Below are positions 55,726 to 63,616 of a DNA stretch of 64,000 nucleotides, piece by piece. The notes beneath the pieces were generated by a model. The model ran no database searches. It worked only from the letters and a program-made list of their open reading frames with translations, and had not been told where the DNA came from. Within the stretch, counting starts at the first letter, position 1; each line of letters starts with the position of its first letter. Both the position numbers and the translations under genes were made by a program. Source of the stretch: Aeromicrobium endophyticum (GTDB lineage: Bacteria > Actinomycetota > Actinomycetes > Propionibacteriales > Nocardioidaceae); assembly GCF_003586285.1 (NCBI RefSeq), contig NZ_QUBR01000003.1, forward strand, positions 248,001 to 312,000, read 5' to 3'.

Positions 55726-56990
55726 CATCCGTCACCAAGTCCGTCGACACCCTGATCGTCGAGCAGCCCGCCGCGAGCTGCGACGCCGATCTGGCGAAGG
55801 GGCCGTGGGAGTTCGACACGTTCCCCGGCTACGGTCCCGGCGCGTCCGAGGACGACGTCATCCCCGAGCCGGTCGTCCGGCCCGGGCAGCTGCCTGCCGC
55901 CTACCAGCGCATGGGCGACGACGAGCTGCACGCGCGCATCGTCGCGGCCAAGCAGACGCTCGGCGACCGGCTGGTCATCCTCGGCCACTTCTACCAGCGC
56001 GACGAGGTCATCCAGTACGCCGACTTCGTGGGTGACTCCTTCCAGCTCGCCAACGCCGCGCTGACCAAGCCGGACGCCGAGACGATCGTGTTCTGCGGCG
56101 TGCACTTCATGGCCGAGACCGCCGACATCCTGGCGCGTCCCGAGCAGAGAGTGATCCTGCCTAACCTCGCGGCCGGCTGCTCGATGGCCGACATGGCCGA
56201 CGAGGACTCGGTCGAGGCGTGCTGGGACGACCTCATGGCCCTCTACGGCTCCGAGTCGGACGCCGACGGGCGCCAGCCGGTCATCCCGGTCACCTACATG
56301 AACTCCTCGGCCGCCCTCAAGGCGTTCTGCGGTCGCAACGGCGGCATCGTCTGCACGTCGTCCAACGCCGCGACGGTGCTCGAGTGGGCCTTCGAGCGCG
56401 GTCAGCGGGTGCTGTTCTTCCCCGACCAGCACCTGGGCCGCAACACGGCCAAGGCGATGGGCGTCCCCCTCGAGCAGATGCCGATGTGGAACCCCCGCAA
56501 GCCGCTCGGCGGCAACACCGAGGCCGACCTGGCCGAGGCGAAGGTCATCCTGTGGCACGGCTTCTGCTCGGTGCACAAGCGCTTCAGCGTCGCGCAGATC
56601 GACAAGGCCCGCGCCGAGCACCCCGGCGTCAAGATCATCGTGCATCCCGAGAGCCCCATGCCGGTCGTCGACGCCGCTGACGCCGCCGGCTCCACCGACG
56701 CCATCCGCAAGTTCGTGATCGCGTCCGAGCCCGGCGACACCATCGCCATCGGCACCGAGATCAACATGGTCAACCGGCTCGCCGCAGAGTTCCCCGACCG
56801 CACCATCTTCTGCCTCGACCCGGTCGTCTGCCCTTGCTCGACGATGTACCGCATCCACCCGGGCTACCTCGCCTGGACGCTCGACGGTCTCGTGGCCGGC
56901 GAGGTCCACAACCAGATCGTGGTGGCCGACGACGTCGCCGCCGACGCCAAGGTCGCGCTCGAGCGCATGCTCGCGGCGCTGCCCACGTGA
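55722..56990 (+). CDS. nadA: Quinolinate synthase
   Basis: NadA (422 residues) condenses iminoaspartate with dihydroxyacetone phosphate to quinolinate using a 4Fe-4S cluster. Candidate cluster cysteines are C125 in FCGVHFMAETA, C282 in HGFCSVHKRF and C370 or C372 in DPVVCPCSTM, with the spacing of the long bacterial form. Other marks are ILGHFYQRDEVIQYADFVGDS and NMVNRLA. An acidic 60-residue leader precedes the core. ATGA overlap with nrtR; nadB follows after 15 bases. Confidence 0.96.
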   Translation: MTSVTKSVDTLIVEQPAASCDADLAKGPWEFDTFPGYGPGASEDDVIPEPVVRPGQLPAAYQRMGDDELHARIVAAKQTLGDRLVILGHFYQRDEVIQYADFVGDSFQLANAALTKPDAETIVFCGVHFMAETADILARPEQRVILPNLAAGCSMADMADEDSVEACWDDLMALYGSESDADGRQPVIPVTYMNSSAALKAFCGRNGGIVCTSSNAATVLEWAFERGQRVLFFPDQHLGRNTAKAMGVPLEQMPMWNPRKPLGGNTEADLAEAKVILWHGFCSVHKRFSVAQIDKARAEHPGVKIIVHPESPMPVVDAADAAGSTDAIRKFVIASEPGDTIAIGTEINMVNRLAAEFPDRTIFCLDPVVCPCSTMYRIHPGYLAWTLDGLVAGEVHNQIVVADDVAADAKVALERMLAALPT

Positions 56991-57005
56991 GCCAGGAGCA
57001 CTGAC

Positions 57006-58562
57006 ATGACACGCAGCCTCATCGTCGTCGGCAGCGGCATCGCCGGCATGACCACCGCGCTGGACGCCGTCGGCACGTTCGACGTGACGCTGGTGACCAA
57101 GGCCGACCTCGCGCAGAGCAACACCCGCTACGCGCAGGGCGGCGTGGCCGTCGTCATCGACGACATGGCCGACACCGGCGCGCCGACGCTCGGCGACTCG
57201 GTCGCCTCGCACGTCGCCGACACGGTCGTGGCCGGTGCCGGGCTCGGCGACGCCGACACGATCGGCATCCTGTGCGCCGAGGGCCCGCAGGCGATGGACG
57301 ACCTCATCGCCCGCGGTGTGCCGTTCGACCGGCACGACGGCGAGCTGTCGCACGGCCTCGAGGCCGCCCATGCCTTCCCGCGCATCCTGCACGCCGGCGG
57401 TGACGCGACGGGCGCGGCCATCGCCTACGCCCTGATCGACCGCCTCCGCGAGAGTGCCGTGACGGTGCGCGAGCAGACGACCGTCGTCGACCTGGTGCTC
57501 GAGGGCCCTTCGACAGGTTCAGGGGCCACGAGGGTCGTCGGCGTGACCCTGCTCGGCGGTGAGCAGCTCCGCGCCGACGCCGTCGTCCTGGCCACCGGGG
57601 GAGCGGGCCAGCTGTTCCCCTACACGACCAACCCCGAGGTCGCGACGGCCGACGGGCTCGGCATGGCGCTGCGTGCGGGAGCCGTCGCCGCCGATCTCGA
57701 GTTCTACCAGTTCCACCCCACGTCGCTCGACGCTCCCGGCAACTTCCTCGTCTCCGAGGCGGTCCGCGGCGAGGGCGCCGTCCTGATCGATGCCGACGGC
57801 AAGCGGTTCATGCTCGACGTGCACCCCGACGCCGAGCTGGCGCCGCGCGACGTCGTGGCTCGCGGCATCGCCCAGCAGATGGCTCGGCAGCCCGGCATCC
57901 CGGTTCGCCTCGACGCGACGCATCTCGGCTCCGACTTCTTGGCCCGGCGCTTCCCCAACATCGACGCCGCCTGCCGCGCGCAGGGCTACGACTGGGGCCA
58001 GGTCCCCGTCCCCGTCACGCCTGCGGCCCACTACTTCATGGGCGGCATCCGCACCGACGAGTGGGGACGCACCTCGGTGCCCGGTCTGTACGCGGTCGGC
58101 GAGGTCGCCTGCAACGGCCTGCACGGCGCCAACCGGCTGGCCTCCAACTCCCTCCTCGAGGGCGCGGTCTACGGACGACGGGTCGTCGAGGGTATCGAGG
58201 CGCCCGCCCCCGTCGTGCCGTTCGACGACGAGTGGTCCGCGCCGCTCGACCTCGACCTGAGCGACGACCCCGACGCCCACGACGTCAGCCGCGCCGACCT
58301 CCAACAGCTCATGTGGGACGCGGCCGGGCTGGCTCGCGACGGTGCCGACCTCGCGCAGGCCGCAGCCGAGCTGCGCCGCTGGAAGTCGCCGGCCGTCACC
58401 GACGCCAAGGCCGCCGAGGACGCCAACCTGCTCGTCGTGGCCCGAGCCGTCGTCGCCAGCGCGCTGGCCCGTCGTGAGTCCCGGGGCGGGCACTACCGCA
58501 CCGACTTCCCGCGGACCGACCCGTCGCAGGCCCGCCACTCCTCGATCGGAGCCACCGCATGA
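57006..58562 (+). CDS. nadB: L-aspartate oxidase, with an internal REP-like insert
   Basis: This 518-residue flavoenzyme oxidises aspartate to iminoaspartate for NadA. The FAD site is VVGSGIAGMTTALDA near the start; RYAQGGVAVV, HGANRLASNSLLEG and FQFHPTSL are family marks. Around residues 167-176 the sequence EGPSTGSGATR is encoded by a palindrome with codons such as ACA and TCA that are rare here; it looks like a small in-frame insertion in a surface loop. The frame is intact, so the enzyme is probably active. Its stop overlaps nadC by ATGA. Confidence 0.95.
   Translation: MTRSLIVVGSGIAGMTTALDAVGTFDVTLVTKADLAQSNTRYAQGGVAVVIDDMADTGAPTLGDSVASHVADTVVAGAGLGDADTIGILCAEGPQAMDDLIARGVPFDRHDGELSHGLEAAHAFPRILHAGGDATGAAIAYALIDRLRESAVTVREQTTVVDLVLEGPSTGSGATRVVGVTLLGGEQLRADAVVLATGGAGQLFPYTTNPEVATADGLGMALRAGAVAADLEFYQFHPTSLDAPGNFLVSEAVRGEGAVLIDADGKRFMLDVHPDAELAPRDVVARGIAQQMARQPGIPVRLDATHLGSDFLARRFPNIDAACRAQGYDWGQVPVPVTPAAHYFMGGIRTDEWGRTSVPGLYAVGEVACNGLHGANRLASNSLLEGAVYGRRVVEGIEAPAPVVPFDDEWSAPLDLDLSDDPDAHDVSRADLQQLMWDAAGLARDGADLAQAAAELRRWKSPAVTDAKAAEDANLLVVARAVVASALARRESRGGHYRTDFPRTDPSQARHSSIGATA
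57504..57527. repeat. REP-like palindrome inside nadB
   Basis: GGCCCT and AGGGGCC flank TCGACAGGTTC; the CCTTCGACAGG-TCAGG pattern resembles a palindrome I recall as dispersed in many GC-rich genomes. Here it is translated (GPSTGSGA). Local A/T-ending codons set it apart from the surrounding gene. Confidence 0.6.
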
Positions 58563-59407
58563 CCCTGCTCGAGCGTCGCCAGATCCAGCGCGTCGTCGAC
58601 ATGGCCCTCGACGAGGACGCGCCGTTCGGCGACCTGACGTCGCAGACGCTGGTGCCCGTGACGGCCGTCGCGCGCGCCGACCTGGTGGCCCGAGAGCCGG
58701 GGGTGCTTGCCGGAGCCGACGTGTTCGAGATCGCCATGACGACGCTCGACCCGTCGGTCGAGGTCACCCGCCACGCGGCCGACGGCGACGCCTTCGAGCG
58801 CGGTGCGGTGCTCGCGCACGTCGAGGGCCCGGCGCGTGCCGTGCTGCAGGCCGAGCGGGTCGCGCTCAACCTCGTGCAGCGCATGACCGGCATCGCGACG
58901 CTCACCCGCGCCTACGTCGAGGCCGTCGCCGGCACGGGTGCCCGGGTCGTCGACACCCGCAAGACCACGCCCGGCCTGCGGGCCCTCGAACGCCACGCGG
59001 TGCGCTGCGGCGGCGGCCACAACCACCGCTACTCGCTGTCCGACGCCGTCATGGCCAAGGACAACCACCTCGCGGTCATCCCCGATCTCACCGCGGCGCT
59101 GCGCCAGGCGAAGGCCGATTTGCCGCACACGACCCACATCGAGGTCGAGGTCGACCGCCTCGACCAGCTCGACGCGGTGCTCGCCGCGGAGGCCGCGGGC
59201 ACGATCATGCTCGACAACTTCAGCCTCGACGACCTGCGGGCCGGGGTCGCGCGCATCGGCGGTCAGGCCCTCGTCGAGGCCAGCGGCGGCATCACCCTCG
59301 ACACGATCGGCGACGTCGCGGCCACCGGAGTCGACGTCATCTCGGTCGGTGCCCTCACCCACAGCGTCCGGGCCCTCGACCTCGGGCTCGACATCACGGT
59401 GTCGTAG
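58559..59407 (+). CDS. nadC: Nicotinate-nucleotide pyrophosphorylase (quinolinate PRTase)
   Basis: The 282-residue enzyme joins quinolinate and PRPP to give nicotinate mononucleotide and CO2. Family segments: DEDAPFGDLTSQTLVP, LNLVQRMTGIATLTRAYVEAV, DTRKTTPGLRALERHAVRCGGGHNHRYSLSDAVMAKDNHL and the phosphate site EASGGITLDTIG. It overlaps nadB by ATGA and is followed after four bases by a cysteine desulfurase gene, all in the NrtR-controlled run. Confidence 0.96.
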   Translation: MTLLERRQIQRVVDMALDEDAPFGDLTSQTLVPVTAVARADLVAREPGVLAGADVFEIAMTTLDPSVEVTRHAADGDAFERGAVLAHVEGPARAVLQAERVALNLVQRMTGIATLTRAYVEAVAGTGARVVDTRKTTPGLRALERHAVRCGGGHNHRYSLSDAVMAKDNHLAVIPDLTAALRQAKADLPHTTHIEVEVDRLDQLDAVLAAEAAGTIMLDNFSLDDLRAGVARIGGQALVEASGGITLDTIGDVAATGVDVISVGALTHSVRALDLGLDITVS

Positions 59408-59411
59408 CGCC

Positions 59412-60539
59412 GTGATCTATCTGGACGCGGCAGCCACGAGGCCCGTCGACCGTCGCGTGCTCGAGGCCATGTGGCCCCACCTCGGCCCCGAGTTCGGCAA
59501 TCCGTCGAGCCACCACGAGGTGGGTGAGGCGGCACGCCGTGCCCTCGAGCAGGCGCGCGCCGACGTGGCTCGGGTGCTGGGCGCCAAGCCGTCCGAGATC
59601 ACGTTCACGTCCGGTGGCACCGAGTCCGACAACGCCGCGGTCAAGGGCATCGCGCTGGCAGCCCCCCGCGGACGCCACGTCGTGGTCTCGACCGTCGAGC
59701 ACCCGGCCGTGCTCGAGTCGGCGGAGTTCCTCGAGCGCATCGGCTACGAGGTCAGCCGGGTCGCCGTCGATGCCCAGGGGCTGGTGCAGCCGGACGCGCT
59801 CGAGGCGGTCCTGCGCGACGACACCACCCTCGTCAGCGTCCAGCACGCCAACAACGAGGTCGGCACGGTCCAGCCGATCGCCCGGCTGTCCGCACTGACC
59901 GCCGCCCGCGGCATCCCCTTCCACACCGATGCCGTCCAGTCCGCCGGCTGGCTCGACCTCGACGTGGGTCGTCTCGGGGTCCAGGCCATGAGCATCTCGG
60001 GGCACAAGCTCGGTGCGCCCAAGGGCGTCGGCGTGCTCTTCCTCGCCCGACGCACGCCGTTCGAGCCGCTGATCCACGGCGGAGGCCAGGAGGGCGGACG
60101 TCGCTCCGGCACCGAGAACGTGGCGGCCGCGGTCGGCATGGCCGCAGCGCTGCGGCTCGCCCAAGGACCGTCCGACGACGTCGTCGCGCGACGTGACGCG
60201 TTCGTGGCACGGGTGCTGGCCGACGTCCCCGGGGCCGTGCTCACCGGCCACCCCCACCTGCGGCTGCCCGGCAGCGCCTCGTTCGTCCTGCCCGGCACGA
60301 GCGGCGAGTCGGTGCTGGTCGAGCTCGAGGCGCGCGGCATCGTGTGCTCGTCCGGCTCGGCGTGTGCCGCCGGCAGCGACGATCCCTCGCACGTGCTGCT
60401 GGCCATGGGCGTCCAGCCCGAGATCGCGCAGACGGCCGTGCGGTTCACCTTCGGCCGCGAGACGACCGACGCCGATCTCGGCACCACCGCCGCCGAGCTC
60501 GCCGCGGCCGTCCGCACCGTGTCGGGCCTGGCCACGTGA
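59412..60539 (+). CDS. Cysteine desulfurase (NifS/IscS type)
   Basis: The 375-residue PLP enzyme takes sulfur from cysteine. The PLP lysine is K199 in ISGHKLGAPKG; the persulfide cysteine is C318 in SSGSACAAGSDDP, on a short loop as in group I enzymes. HANNEVGTVQPI and GGGQEGGRRSGTEN are typical. It lies four bases after nadC with a GTG start, so it is probably made with NadA and may serve its Fe-S cluster, as proposed for nifS next to nad genes in Bacillus. It may instead be the IscS-type partner of tRNA thiolation, but no mnmA is adjacent. Confidence 0.92.
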   Translation: MIYLDAAATRPVDRRVLEAMWPHLGPEFGNPSSHHEVGEAARRALEQARADVARVLGAKPSEITFTSGGTESDNAAVKGIALAAPRGRHVVVSTVEHPAVLESAEFLERIGYEVSRVAVDAQGLVQPDALEAVLRDDTTLVSVQHANNEVGTVQPIARLSALTAARGIPFHTDAVQSAGWLDLDVGRLGVQAMSISGHKLGAPKGVGVLFLARRTPFEPLIHGGGQEGGRRSGTENVAAAVGMAAALRLAQGPSDDVVARRDAFVARVLADVPGAVLTGHPHLRLPGSASFVLPGTSGESVLVELEARGIVCSSGSACAAGSDDPSHVLLAMGVQPEIAQTAVRFTFGRETTDADLGTTAAELAAAVRTVSGLAT

Positions 60540-61549
60540 GCGAGCCCCGGGTCCTGCGGGCGTCGCGCCAGCACTACCGCCGCTGGCTGCGCGGCAGCCT
60601 GGCCACGGGCGGAGCGCTCGCGACCGGTCTGTTCGCCCTCAACGTGGCGAGGGCCGACTCGGTGGTCGACCTGATCGTGCTCGTGGCGATCGTGGCGCTG
60701 ACCCCCGCCGCGGCCCTCGCAGCCGTGGCGGTGCACATCGCCAGCAGCCGGGTCACGCTGGGCGACGGGTGGGTCGAGTACACGCGATGGCGGTGGCGAC
60801 GCACGGTGCTGCGGGTCGACGACGGCCTGGTCGGCCTGCTGGCGGTCTACAAGCCGACGCTGAGCAACAGCCCGCCCACCCCGCTGCTCATGGCTCGGCG
60901 GGCCGGCGGGGGGCCGCGCATGAAGCTCAGCGGCGCCTACTGGGAGCAGGCCGACCTGGTCGCCGTCGCCGAGGCGTTGGGGCTGCCGGTGCGTGAGCGG
61001 ATGCTCGACGCGGCCGGCTACGAACGACGGGCGCCTGGGGTCATGCCGTGGCGCGAGCGTCACTGGATCGCGTTCGGGGTGGTCGGTGCGCTGGTCGTCA
61101 CGGCGGTCGTCGCCGCCGCGGTCGTCGGGTACTTCGCGATGACCGACAGGCCGCCGTTCGACGACCGGCCCCCGCGGGCGGTCAGCGCCGGCACGACCCG
61201 CGCCCAGGACGCCGTGGTGCGCCAGGTCGTCGCGGTCGTCGGAGGACGCTGGGAGGCGCCTGAGGTGTCGCTGATCGCCTGCCAGGACGAGGACGACTAC
61301 CAGGGGTGGCGACGGGTGGTCACCGTCGAACCCGGTGACGTCCCGCGGTCGATGACCGACGAGACGGTCTCCGAGGTGGTCGCGGCGATGGCCGACCAGG
61401 GCTACACCCACGTCCGCGGGAGCAAGGTCGACGACGTGAGCGGCAGCCTGCCCGGTGCCGCCTTCGGTGAGGACGAGGTGGCGCTCGAGCTCGAGCCGAG
61501 GTTCGCCGGCCTCAGGGTCGAGGGGCACTGCGAGGTGCCCGGCCGCTGA
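60536..61549 (+). CDS. Membrane protein with extracytoplasmic C-terminal domain
   Basis: I do not recognise the family. The 337 residues contain two membrane segments at about 20-65, a cytoplasmic stretch of about 110 residues (a basic YTRWRWRRTVLRVDDG region, PH-like at a guess), a third segment (WIAFGVVGALVVTAVVAAAVVGYF), then an extracytoplasmic domain of about 130 residues. That last domain has just two cysteines (LIACQDEDD and EGHCEVPGR), which could form a disulfide. The GTG overlaps the cysteine desulfurase stop by GTGA. It overlaps the convergent gene by 38 bases. Confidence 0.7.
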   Translation: MSEPRVLRASRQHYRRWLRGSLATGGALATGLFALNVARADSVVDLIVLVAIVALTPAAALAAVAVHIASSRVTLGDGWVEYTRWRWRRTVLRVDDGLVGLLAVYKPTLSNSPPTPLLMARRAGGGPRMKLSGAYWEQADLVAVAEALGLPVRERMLDAAGYERRAPGVMPWRERHWIAFGVVGALVVTAVVAAAVVGYFAMTDRPPFDDRPPRAVSAGTTRAQDAVVRQVVAVVGGRWEAPEVSLIACQDEDDYQGWRRVVTVEPGDVPRSMTDETVSEVVAAMADQGYTHVRGSKVDDVSGSLPGAAFGEDEVALELEPRFAGLRVEGHCEVPGR

Positions 61550-61997
61550 CGGCCCGGCGTCGGCGGTCGCGGCGCATGGCCGCCAGCACGCAGGTGCCCC
61601 AGGCGAGGAACCACGGGTCCCAGAAGAACGCGTGCCAGCGGACGGCGTGGGGATCCGCAGTGTCGACATCGGCCAGCACGACCGCGAGGCCGGCGATCGT
61701 GAGCACGCCGCCGTACACGACGAGCACGACGCCGACCGCCCACGCTGCCGCCCGCGTGAGGCGTCCTGCGGCGTCACCGGCGGCGAACCAGGGCAAAGCC
61801 ACGGCGACGAGCTTGAGCGCGACGACCGACAGCAGCGCCAGGCTGACGGTCCAGCCCCCGTCGCGTCCGAGTCGCTCGAGCTCGCCGCCGACCGTGTCGA
61901 GCAGCCAGGTCGAGCCCAACGCCCACACCAGGCTGGTGGCGGCGTGGGCGCCGCCGAGCACCGTGGCGGCGACGAGCCATGCGCGGTCGCGGGTCAT
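61512..61997 (-). CDS. DUF3995-like small membrane protein
   Basis: The 161-residue protein has four hydrophobic segments and the start MTRDRAWLVAATVLGGAHAATSLVWALGSTWLLDT, close to what I recall of DUF3995. The middle segments (ALLSVVALKLVAVALPWF and VGVVLVVYGGVLTIAGLAVVL) and the final FFWDPWFLAWGTCVLA fit a four-helix bundle. It overlaps the upstream membrane protein gene by ATGA, so the two are coupled. Its end runs into the convergent gene by 38 bases. Function unknown. Confidence 0.72.
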   Translation of the reverse strand: MTRDRAWLVAATVLGGAHAATSLVWALGSTWLLDTVGGELERLGRDGGWTVSLALLSVVALKLVAVALPWFAAGDAAGRLTRAAAWAVGVVLVVYGGVLTIAGLAVVLADVDTADPHAVRWHAFFWDPWFLAWGTCVLAAMRRDRRRRAVSGRAPRSAPRP

Positions 61998-62686
61998 CGG
62001 CGCCGCAGCAGCCAGCGCTGGATCGGGTCGCGCTCGGTGGCGGCGCGAGCGGCCCTGAACTGACCCCAGATCAGCACGGCGGCGGTGCCGAGGCCGATCG
62101 CGACGAATCCGAGCGAGAACACGGCCAGTGCGAGCGTCTCGCCCTCCCACCACGTCGGACGCGGTCCACGGTCGAGGACGTCGAGGAACGTGACCGGGGC
62201 CAGGGCCGACACCGCGGCGGCGCCGATCCTCACGACTTGGGCGCCCTCGAACACGAAGGCGCGTGCCTCGACGGCGTCCCGCACCGGGTCGGCCCGCCAC
62301 TGCTCGACCCCTGCGCCACCGCCGGGCAGCCGCTCGGGCAGCAGGGTCCACCAGCAGTAGGCGTCGACCACGCGCCGTCCCGAGCGCCAAGCGGCGATTC
62401 CTGTCGGCACCGCGCCGCCCAGCAGGACGGCGCCGCCGAGCAGCGACACGATGCGCAGCCACCACGGTGCGTCGTGCGAGACGACGGTCGCGAGGGCAGC
62501 GACGCCCACCACGGCGCCCGACCACGCTGCCAGGCCGGCCGCCAGGCGGGTCCACGAGTCGCACTCGCGGCGAAGGATCTTCAGCGACCGAGCGCGTTCC
62601 CACAGCGGAAGCTCCTCGGGCGCGATCCCGTCGACGTCGCGCTCGACGAGGGGGCGGGCCTCGCGGCCGATCAGGTCGACGGTCAC
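61994..62686 (-). CDS. Membrane protein, apparent paralogue of the one at 52709
   Basis: This 230-residue protein has four membrane segments in two pairs. Between the pairs lies GRRVVDAYCWWTLLPE, matching GERVCRAYAVWVADD in the protein at 52709-53341, and the third segment is preceded in both by a phenylalanine/arginine stretch. No domain name comes to mind. The GTG at 62686 has TAGGTT seven bases upstream and no ribosome site, so it is probably leaderless. The stop overlaps the DUF3995-like gene by ATGA. Confidence 0.7.
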   Translation of the reverse strand: MTVDLIGREARPLVERDVDGIAPEELPLWERARSLKILRRECDSWTRLAAGLAAWSGAVVGVAALATVVSHDAPWWLRIVSLLGGAVLLGGAVPTGIAAWRSGRRVVDAYCWWTLLPERLPGGGAGVEQWRADPVRDAVEARAFVFEGAQVVRIGAAAVSALAPVTFLDVLDRGPRPTWWEGETLALAVFSLGFVAIGLGTAAVLIWGQFRAARAATERDPIQRWLLRRR

Positions 62687-62693
62687 GCCGCCG

Positions 62694-62699
62694 AACCTA
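62694..62699 (-). promoter_or_regulatory. Predicted -10 TAGGTT (leaderless)
   Basis: On the minus strand TAGGTT is followed by seven bases and the GTG at 62686. Confidence 0.5.
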
Positions 62700-62766
62700 G
62701 CAACCGGTCGGTATCGGCGCTGCTCGGCGGCGTGCTGGGCGACTGGACCGGACGACCTTCCTCGGC

Positions 62767-62886
62767 TCAGTCGTCGGCCGAGCGGTCCTCGGCCGTGGGG
62801 AGCTCGCACACGCCGTCGACGCAGGAGGGGGCGTCGTCGCCGATCATCTCCAGCGGGCTGACCGGCTGCTGCGGGTCAGTGCTCAT
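62767..62886 (-). CDS. 39-residue protein with CVDGVC motif
   Basis: The tiny gene encodes MSTDPQQPVSPLEMIGDDAP followed by SCVDGVCELP and an acidic end. The two cysteines are four residues apart with a GV turn, suited to a disulfide or a metal. Its ATG overlaps the stop of the DsbA-like gene (ATGA), so it is translated with that protein; this and the clean motif argue for a real gene. I recall similar short proteins in other actinobacteria, without a function. It could be a redox substrate or partner of the DsbA-like protein. Confidence 0.65.
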   Translation of the reverse strand: MSTDPQQPVSPLEMIGDDAPSCVDGVCELPTAEDRSADD

Positions 62887-63533
62887 GCCTCGTCAGCGGC
62901 CTTGCGCAGCACCTCGACGATCGCCGACGGATCCTGTGCACCCGAGACACCGAAGCGCCCGTCGATGACGAAGAACGGCACACCGCTGATGCCGTAGGCG
63001 ATGGCCTGCTGCTTGTCGGCCGCGACGGCCGGGAGGAACTGCTCGGACGTCAGCGCGGCCAGTGCCTCGTCGCGGTCGAGACCGATCTCGGCCGCCAGGT
63101 CGGCAAGATCCTCGACGCGTCCGACGTGGCGACCCTCCTCGAAGTACGCCGCGAAGAGCCGCTCGCTCATGTCGAGCTGGCGGTCCTTCGACTTCGCGAA
63201 GTGCAGCAGCTCGTGCGCCTTGACGGTGTTGGTGTGCTGGAGCGCGTCGAAGTCGTACGCCAGCCCCTCGGTCGCGGCGAGCTCGGTCATCTGGCCGAGC
63301 ATCTGCTCGACCTGGGCGGCCGGCATGCCCTTGTGCGACACGAGGAAGTCGACCTCGGTGCCGTCGAAGTCGACCGGCGTGTCGGGGGAGAGCTCGAAGG
63401 AGTGGTACTCGACCTCGAGCTCGCCGCCCGTGGTGGCGAACTCCGCAGCGGCGGTCTCGAAGCGGCGCTTGCCGACGAAGCACCAGGGGCACGCGATGTC
63501 GGACCAGATGTCGACCTTGACTGAGTTGCTCAT
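62883..63533 (-). CDS. DsbA family oxidoreductase (FrnE-like)
   Basis: The 216-residue protein has a thioredoxin fold with a helical insert. The active site is CPWC at residues 15-18 (SDIACPWCFVGKRRF) and the cis-proline loop is GVPFFVIDGRFGVSGAQ. No signal peptide is present, so it acts in the cytoplasm, as FrnE of Deinococcus does. Likely role: disulfide exchange or isomerisation under oxidative stress. The stop overlaps the 39-residue CVDGVC gene, and the stress-protein gene is divergent. Confidence 0.93.
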   Translation of the reverse strand: MSNSVKVDIWSDIACPWCFVGKRRFETAAAEFATTGGELEVEYHSFELSPDTPVDFDGTEVDFLVSHKGMPAAQVEQMLGQMTELAATEGLAYDFDALQHTNTVKAHELLHFAKSKDRQLDMSERLFAAYFEEGRHVGRVEDLADLAAEIGLDRDEALAALTSEQFLPAVAADKQQAIAYGISGVPFFVIDGRFGVSGAQDPSAIVEVLRKAADEA

Positions 63534-63604
63534 GTGCGCGACAACCGGCTGGACGCCGAGACTATTCCGGTGTCGTCCGCTTCCGCAGCAGGGTCCTCAA
63601 GGAG

Positions 63605-63610
63605 TAGGTT
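63605..63610 (+). promoter_or_regulatory. Predicted -10 TAGGTT of the universal stress gene (leaderless)
   Basis: TAGGTT is followed by exactly six bases and the ATG at 63617. Confidence 0.55.
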
Positions 63611-63616
63611 CATGTC

